From contig JAQFVV010006428.1 in the NCBI GenBank assembly GCA_028023455.1, positions 975,501 to 1,039,500 of the forward strand: a DNA stretch of 64,000 nucleotides. The letters are read 5' to 3'. The notes below the pieces were generated by a model that had not been told where the DNA came from, ran no database searches, and worked only from the letters and a program-made list of their open reading frames with translations. Shown here in pieces: positions 1 through 12,093 of the stretch. Numbering within the stretch: position 1 is the stretch's first letter; each line of letters opens with the position of its first letter. Origin of the DNA: Epiperipatus broadwayi. Taxonomy: Eukaryota; Onychophora; Udeonychophora; Euonychophora; Peripatidae. Position numbers and translations under genes: made by a program.

Positions 1-102
<102 letters not shown>

Positions 103-353
103 TAGGCAGACATTATTTTAAGGGTAAGAATTTGTCCCATTGCTTTGTTTACTAGGATATCATTTTTTGTTTAATAGTCCTCAATAATTAAAAGAGAAAA
201 ATAAAATTTTATAATTATTAAACTATTAATTATATGAATCTTGAGATATACATTTTATATAAAAGATTATTCAAAAGATTACTTTACTTAAGAACAAAAA
301 TCATTTCGAAAGAAGAAGTCATCACGTCGATGTGGTGAAGATGTAATAATACC

Positions 354-448
354 GGCAAAACTCTCCGTACAGTAGTGCCACTACTGTATGGAGAGTTTTG
401 CCTGTTTTAATAACAGTTATGAGCAAGTATAAGAAATGGTGATCATGT
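354..448. mobile_element. Short copy of the PLE-tail/retrozyme-like family
   Basis: Positions 354-402 form a near-perfect palindrome of the family terminus (GCAAAACTCTCC ... GGAGAGTTTTGC). The family tail follows, ending GTGATCATGT. The insertion is flanked by a perfect 14-bp direct repeat, GATGTAATAATACC (340-353 and 449-462), read as a target-site duplication. It has no coding capacity. Confidence 0.75.
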
Positions 449-462
449 GATGTAATAATACC

Positions 463-1391
463 TACCTCTATTTTATAAACAATAATTTAATTGTAAATAT
501 TATCATGACAATAAAGATACTTATTATGAATGAAAGAGATAATGTGTTTAGAAGATATATTGAAGTGAAGAATTTTAAAGTAACCTAACCCTTTAATGGC
601 ATATGTTTTATAATAAGGATGAGTAATGAAAAGTCTCCTACTTTTAAATTTGCTCTTTTACTGTATTTATGTTAATAATGCTTAGTTATTATTATTTACA
701 ATTATTGTTGCTTTTGTTATTGTATCACATGACATTGAAAACTTCTGTATCTTAGACTATATTATTATTTTGGTGACTTACACAAGATATTTAGTCTCCT
801 TTGTTGACTCCTTTTGAGTCCTTGTATACTGGGTTTACATAAAATGTTAGATTTCTGCTAGTCTGAGGGTTCTGGTCAATCATTATCCTATTTTCACATT
901 ATCTGACTTGTTCATTCTTTAGCTTATAAAGTTTGACACCCCACATTGACCACCAAAATTGTATTCCTAAGTGAGAGTTATACACAATGATAATATGCAG
1001 AGTCAATGGATAACCAAGAGTGATCCACCAAAACCTTCATACTAGATGAACACTAACATGTTATGCAAGACAAGTATACAAACATCTGAAAGGGATAAGC
1101 AAATAAGGCTAACAGTGTTATGAAAGCCACCAAAAAATAATTTTATGTGATAAATAACAATATTGACTAAATTGTAATAATATAATGAACCGTGTTTGAA
1201 TAGGTGCATTCGAAACACCGTACTCTTAGGCAGAGAAGAACATACTCGGAGAGTATGTATGCCCAAACGATAGCTATAAAGTATATAACTAGCATTACAT
1301 TTCCAGGACATAGCTTCTTCTCGGCTGTTGAGTTCAACACCAAATCCAAAGCACTTTTTTGTTTGTGTATAAACACGGGTGCCAGCTGTTT
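463..1391. other. Non-coding AT-rich sequence, nothing recognised
   Basis: Short open frames on both strands around 1042-1398 have no recognisable domain and overlap one another, as expected by chance. Confidence 0.6.
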
Positions 1392-1605
1392 ATTCTAAAA
1401 GAATACTAAAAGAATAGACAACGCACTTTGAACAGTGGCCACTAACTCAACGCCTAAATCCACGACTAGCTCAGCTGTTTGTAATCACTAATAGATTATA
1501 CTTCATTAGTGGTTAAAAGAATTGATAAAAGAATTGTAAAAGGAATTTATAAAAGAGATTGATAAAAGAATTTGGTAAAAGAATTGATAAAAAGAATTGA
1601 CCGAC
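1392..1605. repeat. Degenerate AAAAGAATTGAT-type tandem repeat
   Basis: Two clusters of a 12-13 bp motif close to AAAAGAATTGAT: a small one near 1396-1420 and a longer one at about 1513-1603, separated by unrelated sequence. Confidence 0.7.
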
Positions 1606-2300
1606 AAATAAAGTTTAATTTTAAAGACAATTTATTAACTAACATTTATTTACTAAATTTAAACATTTTATAATTCTAATAAAAACACATGCATATTTTT
1701 AAATTAACATTTCTAAACTAGTTTAAATATTCTTGTATATTTTCATAACCGAACACTGGTATTTATCTAATTTAACCAATAATATTGATATAAGGATCAC
1801 GCACATATTAACTCATGCACACACATAATAATAATAAAGTATTACATAGCATTTGAAATTTAAACACACATATCAATAGTTCATTTATGTATGATATCGA
1901 GTTCATATAATTAGACTCTTGGAGGATTCGCACGAATTAATGAAATGCAATGGCTATTACAGTATAAACGAAAATAAGCAAATGTTTTACCTAGGATTTT
2001 GAACATAGATTTAACACTTTGTTTTCTTCTTGTTTGTTGTTTCTTCCAGTATGAATGGTTCCAGTATGAATGCTTCCAGCCAGCTGGGATGTTTCCTTGA
2101 TGAGTTTCCTTATTATTCACGATTATTACTATTGGAGACAATTAGATACTGACGGAGATTTTCTAAGTTGTTACGTTGACATTATTTCACGGGCAGATCT
2201 TGCTGTTTTCATCAGACTTTTTAGGCTGTGGAGAGGCGTGAATTCCCAAAATCTTCTCAGCACTGCATTTTGTTTCTGGGTATAATTAACTCAACTGATT

Positions 2301-2370
2301 CAATTAATTTGTGAACTGCACTCACTCAATTAATTTGTGAACTGCACTCACTCAACTAATTTGTGAACTG
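2301..2370. repeat. ~27-bp tandem repeat, about three copies
   Basis: Consecutive copies of a unit containing AATTTGTGAACTGCACTCACT. It lies just downstream, on the minus strand, of the TATAAATA at 2395-2402, so it would fall in the transcribed part of the putative LTR. Confidence 0.8.
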
Positions 2371-3199
2371 ACTACTGTCCGATAAAAAAAGGTCTATTTA
2401 TACCTGCGCCTTGTTGTCTTTCTAATATCTCCGGCAAAGATCTGTTGTCAAATTCCAGTGATAATCATTTGATAAACGTGTTTTGGAAGATTGCTTAATT
2501 AGTAATAGCCATGCAATAAAATGTGTTGTTTTATTTTATTAATAGCCATTGCCGTGTTTTTAATGATAATCTTCTTTTATTTCGCATACATTTTATTTAT
2601 TTACAAATCGCACATATATACGCACATATATTTTTAATACAATTTACTATTTAGTTTTAACATTATTTTTTCTTTAATTAAACTTGAATGAAAAGAGATT
2701 TGTATGTTTTAACTTTTTAAATTATATTTTTACGAATACTAATAAAAACTCTTTACTTCCTTTTATAACCCTTAGTTTAATTTCTCTAATGAAACACCCC
2801 TCTCCCCTTCTGATTAATTAATTGTAGCTTTTTTATTTCAAAACTAACGCTAGAAAACTATTTGATTCTTATCCTTTTCTAAAACAAACTGCAATAAACT
2901 CTTCAACGTTTAATTTTATGTTTTTCTTTTATGAACGATTATTTTAATAATATAATTTTAGATAAAATTATATGTGCCTATATCAATATAGGTACATTAC
3001 ACCGCCCTTCCTTTTGAGAGTAAAATGTGTCATTTTTGACCATTTTATCTCTGACCACATTAAATTTTAATTTATTATTCTTTCTAAGTTTGCTTTTTGG
3101 TATCTTTTCCTTTCCATGCGAAGGGTAATCTCCAATTATGCTTTTCTTCTTTCCATGCTGGTAACATTGCTTACAATGTTCATCCTGGATAATGACCAC
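2371..3199 (-). mobile_element. Possible LTR-retrotransposon 3' end (solo LTR-like remnant)
   Basis: Read on the minus strand, a 73-codon open frame (3199-2978) runs into a purine-rich tract (3015-3002). A TG dinucleotide follows immediately (3001-3000), as at the start of a 3' LTR. Some 600 bp further along the minus strand is TATAAATA (2402-2395). In many Ty3/gypsy elements the pol frame ends at the polypurine tract in this way. No second LTR copy or target-site duplication was found, and the short protein has no recognised domain, so the call rests only on the order of signals. Confidence 0.35.
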
Positions 3200-3250
3200 G
3201 AGGACAAACTAAATTTGTGGCACAGGGATCTTTTATAAACGAAGCTTCGG

Positions 3251-3435
3251 CTGCCGATTCTCTTGATCGGACTTTGACTAAGAAAAGGTGGCTGCAAATG
3301 GCAGGAATTTCAACTGTCCATTTCTGACTTACGCCCTGGAAAACGATTGCCGATTCTCTTGATCGGACTTTGACTAAGCAGCTGCAATGGCAGGAATTTT
3401 CAACTGTCCATTTCCGACTTACACTTTGGAAAATG
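3251..3435. repeat. ~95-bp tandem duplication
   Basis: TGCCGATTCTCTTGATCGG and the roughly 75 bp after it occur twice in direct orientation (starting near 3252 and 3348), with small indels. Confidence 0.85.
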
Positions 3436-4243
3436 AGGTACGAGATATGGGGATTCTCCCCTGAAAAGTGACTTACGACTTACTCTGGTTGTTGCCAGTG
3501 CGCTTTTTAAAAGAGGAATGATCCCGGCCAATCCATTGCAGGTACTAGAATTTATCCAGTCGAGAGCTTTAAACTTAATCCTTATCTAACTTATTTCAAT
3601 ACTACCCTCATCCCTTTAGATTCAAACCCTTATACACTCTTAATACAACTTAGATTGACTTTCATTTATATTATTTTAATCTTTCAATATTATTTTTAAC
3701 TACACATGAACATTATTTTAACATATTTATTTGTATTACAATATTACTTTAACCCATTTATTTACTTCCTTTTATTAACTTACGTATTTAAAACTATTTT
3801 ATTTTAATGTGCGTGTGCTCAGAAAAAAAAAAACTGTTTTACTTTATTGCGATTCAATAAAAAATATTGACTAAGTTCAGAAGAGTTTCAAATGCCATGG
3901 TCTACAATATCAAGAATAAGAGTAAATAATAATATTATTAATCACTATTAAGATAAATGCAATATATTACCAAATTAAGATTAGGAGACTTCTCACACCC
4001 TTTAAACTATAATGATACTTAATCTTGAAAACAAAATGTTATTAGAAAGGATACTTTACTTTAAAATTCACTACTTCCCACCACATCTTTCAAACTGCAA
4101 GACCTTTTTCAATCATAATAAGTATCTCATTTTTATGATCAGATTTACAATTTCGTTTTATAAAATAGGAATATGCTTTCTTATTTATTTGCCACATTAA
4201 CTTTTTCCTTAAAATATTTTTTTGATTTTAAGTAAAATAATTT
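3436..4243. other. Non-coding, nothing recognised
   Basis: AT-rich sequence with homopolymer runs. The open frame at 4012-4200 has no recognisable domain. Confidence 0.6.
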
Positions 4244-4745
4244 TAAACATCACATGATGTATGGAGAGTTTTGCCTGTTTTAATAACAGATATTTGCTAG
4301 CATAAAAAATGGTGAGCATGTGATGTTTAATGGTTTAACACTAATCCTGCCTAATAGGAGGATAATGGTGGCTATGGTTGTTAAAGAGCCAAAGACATCA
4401 AAATGTATGGGTACTGAACTGAGTTCAGACCCATATGACTATATAAGCTATTGATCTTAGATTGAAAATACTACTGTGTTTTCAATTTTATTCTCATAGT
4501 TCTGTAGTCAAGTAGAGATAAAAGGTGACTGCTGGAGGGTTGCATTAGATCTTAAGATCTAGGTTCAGTGCTCTCAGATCCAAAGCTCCTCACTGATGAA
4601 GGCCACAAGCCAGAAACTAGTTTGGGGATATTGGATGAGTAGGCACTAGATGGGGATATTATGCACAAGCCTTCTGACATCCATTGATTACTCTGGTTGG
4701 CACTGAGTGGCACTACTGTATGGAAAGTTTTGCCCATTTTAATAA
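4244..4745 (+). mobile_element. PLE-tail/retrozyme-like family, copy A
   Basis: A single full unit in + orientation. It runs from GTATGGAGAGTTTTGCC near 4259 to a second TATGGAAAGTTTTGCCC near 4719-4735, so the terminal motif brackets it. A short inverted stub of the family tail (AAACATCACATGATG) precedes it. It contains the hammerhead-like junction: CTGATGA 4593-4599 and GAAA 4613-4616. Predicted stems are 4587-4592 with 4651-4656, 4601-4603 with 4609-4611, and 4617-4621 with 4645-4649. It has no open frame of its own. Confidence 0.8.
4593..4616 (+). ncRNA. Hammerhead-like ribozyme core motif
   Basis: CTGATGA, an unpaired A, a GGC/GCC stem, an unpaired A, then GAAA. Flanking stems I (TCCTCA with TGGGGA, one G-U pair) and III (CTAGT with ACTAG) close a three-way junction with a single A (4650) at the would-be cleavage position. 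The conserved U before the cleaved nucleotide is missing, so catalysis is doubtful. Confidence 0.45.
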
Positions 4746-4910
4746 AATATTTTTTTTGAATAATCTTGTATGTATAATGAATATTTCAGGGTTCCATATA
4801 ATTATAAATTTTATTCCTCACTTTTAATTCTTGAGGACTATTAAACAAAGAATTACATCCAAGTAACAAAGCAGTGGGGCATACTATTACCCTTAAAATA
4901 ATGTCTCCCA

Positions 4911-6652
4911 AAATTGCAATAGCAATAATAATATTTAAAGTAACAAATATAAAAAAAACTTTTAATTTAGAATGAAACAGTATAGTAGGAAAGTTTTAAA
5001 TATAAAGAGTGGATAAAAAAATTTATGGCCACTCAAAATATTATATTACTAAATCCTCTATAAGTATTTTTCTGAATTCAAACCAAGCAATTCCATCACT
5101 TGAATTTATGTTGGATAAGCAAAATAATCTTCTAAATAGAAGAGTGATTTCAAAAACAAGCTACGATCTTTTACAAATAAATAAAATTGATCAAATGATC
5201 TCCAATATTTAAACACACTTTTATTAGATTGGATAGGTGACGTGAATGAACAATTCAAGGTTTCTAAAAAGTGCTTTTTAGTGGTTTTAAGGGGATAGAA
5301 GATGTATACTCACATTACATCACAAAGATTATTCCAAAAAACTTCTAAAGAAGTTCACTGATATTTATTTTCACTCAGAAAACATGGCACAGAATAAAAT
5401 GCATTTGAGATCTACAATTGGATATGATACTGAATATTTAAATTAAAAAAACACTATACATCTACTCAAATAAACTGAAAAATTGACCTAAATGGCGTCC
5501 CTGTAGAGCTATTTTTGGTTACAGATTGAATTGTGTAGTCACCTCAAAACTCATTTCTATGGGTGCCTTTTTTTCTCTCTTTTTTTTTATAGAAGATAGA
5601 ATGGATGCCATACTCATTTTCATTCTTCATGTGCTTGGAGATTTAAAGACCTTAATCTGTCTAACAATTTATAATAGCCTACATTTCTCTATAAACACCA
5701 TAATTTCAGACCAGTTACTAGTTAAAACCTGAAATATTCACAGTTAGATAAATAAATACATAATATTTACATATTTTAAAATAAATTAAATAAATCACAA
5801 AGGGTGTGCAATCAAGATATTAATATAAAAAGTGAGAGAATAAATCAAACCTCTATCTCACCTGAAAAGTTGATGTTTGTTTATATATATACCAACATGC
5901 ATAATTAAATTGAAAGGCTGTTGATATTTTTTTCAATAGTTCAATTTATATTATAATTATATGAAATGTTGTTAAGAGTTCTGAGAATTTTTTAAGATTT
6001 ATTGTTTGCTTTTCAGTCTAATGTACATGCATAATCTTTAAGAATATAATTCTTAAATAGAAGGTACATTATTCTTTTGGATATTCTCCAATGATGGTAA
6101 TTTTCTTCACTCAATTTGATGTATTGAAAGTATTAAAATTATTAATGAACATACAGTATATCTATATTTTATTACAAAGTATTCGAACTTACAAAACTAA
6201 TTCCTATGCAATCAATATATTTTATATAATAATAAAAAAGAAAATTGAGAAGTTAGTATGACAGTAGCATTATAATATTTAAGTGAAATGATATAATTAC
6301 AGTATATATATATATATGTGTGTGTGTGTATGATGCCTTGTTGCAAAGCTTTGGGTTGAAAAATTCTTGTGATAAGTATTTAATCAATCCAGTTTATAGT
6401 CTTTCAAAAGATATTTATCTACATACAAAGAAACCCTCTCGCAGAAGTCGCAGTAAAATCTCATTTATCTTTTCAAAGGCTGTTTTTAAAATGGTTGCAT
6501 CATAATTTTTCTTTTAGTAATATTTTTTTTGTTTGTTTTTTATTGAGTAAAACTGTTAATTTTATTTAAGATATAATAGTATGATCTTCTTGTAATTTAA
6601 GTTTTATTTGAATTTATATTTAATTATTACTTTTATCTACTTTCTATAATAG
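4911..6652. other. Upstream or intronic non-coding sequence
   Basis: No earlier P4HA exon could be recognised here. An open frame at 5009-5212 (67 codons, Lys/Ser/Asn/Ile-rich) and one at 6320-6505 match no family I know. A TA/TG dinucleotide run lies near 6304-6328. Confidence 0.55.
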
Positions 6653-6838
6653 CTTATTATGTTTTAGAAACTCTTAAACAATTTAACTCCATAAGATCGA
6701 TAAAGTTTCCAGGAGAAGATGACTTGTCTGGTGTGGCTACAGCATTTGACAGACTTATAGATACTTTTGGCATAAATATTTCCTCGATTATAAATGGCGA
6801 AATTTTTTCAGGAACAAATACTAGTTTTAGATTTTCAG
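6653..6838 (+). CDS. P4HA-like exon: end of the N-terminal region
   Basis: Partial CDS of a prolyl 4-hydroxylase alpha subunit. This enzyme subunit acts in the ER lumen and, with protein disulfide isomerase, hydroxylates proline in collagen-like chains. The acceptor is ...ATAATAG, the exon enters with two codon-completing bases and leaves with one base before GTATTA. The peptide contains FPGEDDLSGVATAFDRL, matching the family pattern of FP, acidic residues, G, A-A and a leucine-rich helix just before the peptide-binding domain (human P4HA1 has FPNDEDQVGAAKALLRL here). Another AG lies at 6666-6667, but the upstream one keeps the frame open. Earlier exons with the signal peptide were not found. 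Confidence 0.88.
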
Positions 6839-8322
6839 GTATTATTTATAAAATTGTAATTTTGTTTTTGTGTTGAAAAAAATTGGTTAAAATGTAATTA
6901 TTAACATTTATTTTGCACAACAGTATTATCATTAAAATATATCACCAATTACATTTAAGGAAACACCAATAAGATTTTCCTCTTCTTAATTACTTTAATG
7001 TCTTATAAATAAATAAAAATATTTTTAAACAATAATAATAATAACTTAATATACTGTCCGTGCGTACACACACCTGCACATATAATGTAATAAATAATAT
7101 TAATGAAACGTGAATAAAATTATCTAATTGAATGTATGATTTTATAAGTAGTATTTTTAATTGTTGTTGAAACAGTGATTGAGATATAGAACCTTATTTA
7201 AATACACTTTCAGTTAACATTAAGATTTTGTAAATAAACTAGAATTAGCCTATTCAGAGGATCAAATTAATTTTGATACCGTCAATAACACTATTAACCT
7301 ATATCATAAATACTTGCTTGATCTTTTGCTTTTATTTTTTAGAAATTAAAATAATGGAATGTCCTTTTTAGTTAAAGTAAAATTAATAAGAAGGGGAAAA
7401 TTCCAAAATTAATTAATTATAGAAATAGATATTAGATAATGAAATTTTATTTTTTAAAAAAGTGTAAATTTTCAAGCTCGTCATATTATTAAAACATTTG
7501 TGAATATGAAATATTCTGTTCTTGTATTTATTAATAGAAAAAAAATTGGTGTCCTAATAGTGATTATATTATTAGAAATATAATAAAGTGATTTAGAGTT
7601 TTAAAAACAACATAATTTGAAGCAAATGCCGCAATAAATATTTTAAAATGTGGTTATTGGTTTAAGTCTGTAAAGAAAATTCGGTCTTTTTTTAATTTAA
7701 TGAGTTTAAATATTTTTATCCTTTGAAAGAAACTTGGAAATTTGAACCACGATCTTTTAAAATTAAACCACATTTTTTTTTCTAAAAAATATCTTAAACT
7801 ATATTTATTTGGGGGTGAAGAAAGAAATTTGCTGTTAAGCGAAGAGAGATTCTTTGGTTCTTCTTGGAGAAATTAAAAGAACTGAGCAGACATTTTGATT
7901 CCTCTTGGAGCCATTAGAGAAACTGAGCAATGCGAATTCCTAATGTCCTCTCCATACATTCTTATCATTGCAGCTGCTGTTGCTGTGTTATTATTCATAA
8001 ATTATAGTAACATAAGTGGGTTGCTTACCAACAGCATTAGTCAGAGTGGTGAATATTTACAAAGGTATGGTCCTCTCAAAAAGTGTGTGTCATTAATTAT
8101 GATATGAAAGTTTACATTCAATCATTTCCCTCCCCCAATAATAATTTTAACAGAATATCCTTTCATAAAAGAATATGGTTTAATGGCTCTAAAATTTTGT
8201 TTCTGACTGCATCGGATTTATTTATTGCTGGAGTGGAGATATAATGTCACCAAGAATAAGATTCATTTGTGATGATTTTAGAAGCCATTAGATATTGCAG
8301 ACTGCCAACATGAATAAACTAA
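6839..8322. other. Start of the 10.3-kb P4HA intron
   Basis: AT-rich. An open frame at 7895-8107 encodes a short hydrophobic stretch between an acceptor-like and a donor-like site. It matches no P4HA segment and I do not call it an exon. Confidence 0.6.
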
Positions 8323-8732
8323 AGGTAGTCCAGTATTTACCTTGCTATGATGTCATTAGCCTGAAGGCATACCACTCTAACCATCCAATTTTTAAGATAA
8401 CGTCACTTTTAAATCTCATGGGTCAAGACGAAAAAAATCTTGTGAATGAAAAAATCAAATCTCTCGAATTAGTCATGTCAGTGTCTTCGTTGCCATGACA
8501 ACATTCATGTGTTCTTCCGATGACGCAAAGATCGAATAATTACAGCTGTATGCCTTCAGGTTTATGATGTCATAGCAAGGTAACAAAAAATCAAATCTCT
8601 AGAATTAGTCATGTCAGTGTCTTCATTGCCATGACAATGTTCATGTGTTCTTCCAATGATGCAAATATCGGATAATTACAGTTGTATGCCTTCAGGCTAA
8701 TGACATCATAGCAAGGTAAATACTGGATTACC
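8323..8732. mobile_element. MITE-like element with ~45-bp terminal inverted repeats
   Basis: The termini GGTAGTCCAGTATTTACC and GGTAAATACTGGATTACC begin inverted repeats that extend about 45 bp. The interior has two tandem ~130-bp copies (about 8452-8585 and 8587-8712) containing GTCATGTCAGTGTCTTC. It has no coding capacity and no clear target-site duplication. Confidence 0.75.
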
Positions 8733-8807
8733 AAACTGAATATTAATTTTGTGTTTTTTTTTTTTTTATTTTTAGGTTAATAAGTTAATAAAAAAAAAGT
8801 AAACTGT

Positions 8808-8869
8808 CAAGCGTTGATGGTCTAGCGATTAGCTGGCTCACATTCACTTCCCTGTCAAATGAAAAAAAA
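8808..8869 (+). mobile_element. Truncated tRNA-derived SINE (family 1)
   Basis: A shortened copy of the family seen at 12094, retaining CAAGCGTTG, the TTCACTTCC box and a poly-A tail. Perfect 10-bp direct repeats AGTAAACTGT (8798-8807, 8870-8879) flank it. Confidence 0.75.
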
Positions 8870-8879
8870 AGTAAACTGT

Positions 8880-9550
8880 AATTGTTGGCTTTCTTTTGTT
8901 TTTTTTTTTTGTTTTTTGTACCCGCTTGGTTTTCCCTTTTGCTTTTTTTTTTTCCTATTTGTGTTTTTTTGTGGATCGATCATCCCCCCTTATTATAATT
9001 TTCTGATGTAGATTTTTTTTCTTTTTTCCCTTCCTATTTTGTGTCCTATTATTTTTTTTCCTTAATTTGTGCTTTTTCTTATTAATTTTGTAGTGTATTT
9101 TTGAAATCAATCCCCCTGCTTTTATATACAGAGAGATATTTTCTTTTTTTCCCTTCCTATTTTGTGTCCTTTTTTTTTCCTAATTTGTGCTTTTACTTTT
9201 ATTTTGTAGTGATATTTATTGAAATCAATCCCCCTGCTTATATTTTTTCATGATGGTCCTCCTATTTTGTTCCTTTTTTTTTCCTGATTTTTGCTTCTTT
9301 AATTTTGTAGTGATTTATATATATTTTCTGGGGTCCATTTTTCATGATGATTTTTTCTTTTTTTGCCTTCCTGTAATTTGGTCCTTTTTTTTTCCTTTTT
9401 TTTTTCGGATGCCGCCCTATTGCCGTGTCGTTGCCCTGCCCCCCCCCCCCCTCGCCTGCCCGCCCCTCCCGCTGGCCCGCCCATCGCGGCACCGGCCCCC
9501 GCCAATTACTTTTTCACAATGATTTTTTTTTTAATAACCATAATAAAAAT
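8880..9550. repeat. T/C-rich low-complexity tract with a GC-rich core
   Basis: Repeated T runs interleaved with TTTTCCTTCCTATTTTGTG-like segments that recur several times (near 9026, 9148, 9258). From about 9409 to 9503 composition switches to almost pure C/G, including a 14-base C run. Overlapping open frames on both strands here are compositional artefacts. Confidence 0.85.
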
Positions 9551-9671
9551 TAAAATGTAAATATTAAACGTTTTCTAGCAGCCATTTTTATAAACATTTT
9601 TGGGACCCCCTGAAACTATAGATTTATCAAAAATATGTGCTGCCATCTTACTGGAAAACTTACAAGTACCC

Positions 9672-10083
9672 TAAGAAATTATCAATAATTACTAGTTGAC
9701 AATTCCTAAGGCCAAACCAGTTTTTTCATTAAACTTCTAATAGCTCTATTGTTTTGAGTTTTTGTTTAAGGAAAAGGAGTTCCCTTTTACTTGAAATCCA
9801 AGTTCTTATATGGACTTAAATCCAGAAAGCTATTTTTATAAATGTGAATAATGGAAACGAGAGATAATATTCATGCAAATACAAAATAACCATTAACATT
9901 TGATGTTATCAATAAATTATCAATTATTACTAATTGACTATTTTGAGGCCAAACCAGTTTTTCATTAAACCTATAATAATAGCTCTTTTGTTTTTAGTTT
10001 TTGTTGAAGTAAAAGGGTTGCCTTTTACTTCAAACCCATGTTATTTTATGGATTTAAATCCAGAAAGCTATTTTTAAAGGTAT
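9672..10083. repeat. Imperfect direct duplication, ~170 bp at ~240-bp spacing
   Basis: Two diverged copies (about 9672-9850 and 9914-10083) share GGCCAAACCAGTTTTT, a CTTTTACTT motif and TTAAATCCAGAAAGCTATTTT in the same order. It is probably an old tandem duplication. A short TA/TG run at 10169-10205 follows. Confidence 0.75.
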
Positions 10084-10594
10084 GAGAATATGTAATGATT
10101 TTTATATGCACAATTAAAATAGTATTTATATCTTTTAAAATTGTCGTTTTTGACATGACAAGAAACACATACACCCATATATATATATATGTGTGTGTGT
10201 GTGTATTGTTGTTTTTTTAACTTATATTATTTTATTTTTTCTCTGAAAAATTATTTTCTAAATTGTTTAAATAATGATGTAGAATAAGCAAACATTATTT
10301 ATTTTTACGACATGATAGTTTTGAGTATGCTCCTTGGCATTTTCCAAAGCTTGGTTTCAATCAGTTCTTTCGCAAATTCTCTATTTCTAAAAACAAATAA
10401 TAGGCTTTTAGTAGATAACTTTTGTTTTATATCTTCAGCCATAATCTTTCAATAAAATAACAATATTGAGTGCTAGTAGTTTGTATCCCTATTGACAGTT
10501 AAGAAACTATTCACATAGCAACATAGCAAAAAAAAAAAACTAATTGATATTTTAATTATAAATTTATTAAACGCACATTGATTATGTAAGTAAT

Positions 10595-10753
10595 ATTTAC
10601 TGAGGCTATAACCTCGATAATATGCGTGTAAAATACGATAGTAGGGACTTCTACAGGTGTTTTCCATAGCGTAAGCTTGTGGTTAAAACACCTGTAGAGG
10701 TCCCTACTATCGTATTTTACACACATATTATCGATGTTATAGCCTCAGTAAAT
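10595..10753. repeat. Long hairpin, ~69-bp arms
   Basis: Arms 10595-10664 and 10685-10753 are nearly perfect reverse complements (outer ends ATTTACTGAGGC and GCCTCAGTAAAT) around a ~20-bp loop. It is a fold-back/MITE-like element with no coding content. Confidence 0.9.
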
Positions 10754-12078
10754 TGATATTTTATATCTTCAATAAAAAAAAAATCAAAAACAAATAAAAA
10801 TAGAAATGCAAAACTATATTAATGTTTGGAAAACTAAACTAGTATAATTTATGTCAAAAACAAATCTGAAATGTTATATTTAACATCGTTTAGAATTAAA
10901 CAATAATTAAAAATTATTTTCATTAGCTGTGTTCAATAAACATTCCAAAAAAATAAATTTGTTATTACATGTAAATTTTCATAATAAATTAAATTACAAA
11001 ATCTATATACGGATTAAATAATAAAAACAATGGATAAAAGTTAGATATGTAATCTATAAAAAATAACTGATGATAAGTTGTCCATCCCTGAGAAAAATAA
11101 ACAAAGTAGATGGCCTAAAATTTATTAAAGAATGTTAGCTTTTATAACACATATTAAAACAAACTTTTTAATTATTGTGTTTTGGTTTGATCATTAAACA
11201 TATTAATTTTGTTTAAAATTTTATATTATTTATTCAAAAACGTACTATTTTAAAGTTACATATATATATTGGTTTTTGATTTATGGAAAAAATGAAGTAT
11301 ATCATTTTTATCTTCTTTCTTTTCCCTTACTGGGTAGATGTTGATTTGGGTAGAATATACAATCTACTAGTACGGATTATTTTTGAAAACATTTTTGAAG
11401 TAGAGTTCATTAAATAAAGTAAATAAGAATGCTACTGATTTTCTATACAAAATTTTTAGATAGATGAATTGCATACCAGCTTGTTTTATAAACTTCCAAT
11501 TAATTTTCAGATTAATTCAAAGCATTCATAATCGTATTTTTTTCAGTGAATTGTCATTGTATGATATAAGTTCTGATTCATTTCCTCATAACAAATTGGC
11601 TGATTAAAAATTTTGTTCACTATGATAAAATTATTTGACTTTAAATGCAAATCACAGATTTATGAAGCAAATTAATATTAATATCTGTCTTCCTTCTTAT
11701 AATTACCAAAAACATTATAATTGTTCACATTTTCAAACTTATAAAGATTAATTGTTTCATATCTGACAATTAAAAAATCTGAATTTTTGAACTTTATTTA
11801 TTAACCTAAATTATTGGTGGATGCATTCAAATTATTAAGAATATTTTTAGATCACTTATTATTATAATCATCAACATGCTACTGTTAATGTAGAAAAGAA
11901 GATGAGACATTTTTGTTTTCATTTAGTCAATTAAGCTACAAACTCCATCACAATATTTTTATCTGCTTGTTTATTCCTTCATGAATTCAGTCATAAAATG
12001 CTTCAAAAAGAATTGGCATAACTGTATGAAATATGTGAAGCTAGTAGATATGCATGTTTTACACAAGTATTTATTTTC
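10754..12078. other. P4HA intron, nothing recognised
   Basis: Plain AT-rich sequence. No domain-bearing open frame or extended repeat was seen. Confidence 0.6.
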
Positions 12079-12093
12079 AATCATAATCGGTAA

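Larger units (their letters stand above)
103..4910. mobile_element. Block of about 4.8 kb bounded by ~155-175 bp inverted repeats
   Basis: The left arm (about 103-279) reappears in reverse complement at about 4757-4910. Both outer ends contain AGACATTATTTTAAGGGTAA and both inner ends contain AGATTATTCAAAA. The arms are diverged but alignable along their length. No transposase was recognised between them. The interior holds a possible LTR-element end, tandem repeats and two copies of the PLE-tail family. It could be an old large DNA transposon, a fold-back element or a local inverted duplication. Confidence 0.5.

Noticed and set aside
5009-5212. 67-codon open frame as a host exon or transposon fragment
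   Set aside because: No recognisable motif, no splice-site support and composition typical of AT-rich chance frames.
7895-8107. Possible exon encoding a hydrophobic segment, between an acceptor-like TTGCAG and a donor-like AGGTATGG
   Set aside because: No match to any P4HA segment, and inserting it would break the clean phase join between 6838 and 17173.
9250-9560. Overlapping open frames rich in Pro/Arg/Phe or Lys/Gly on both strands
   Set aside because: Products of the T/C-rich tract and its GC core; no codon structure or domain.
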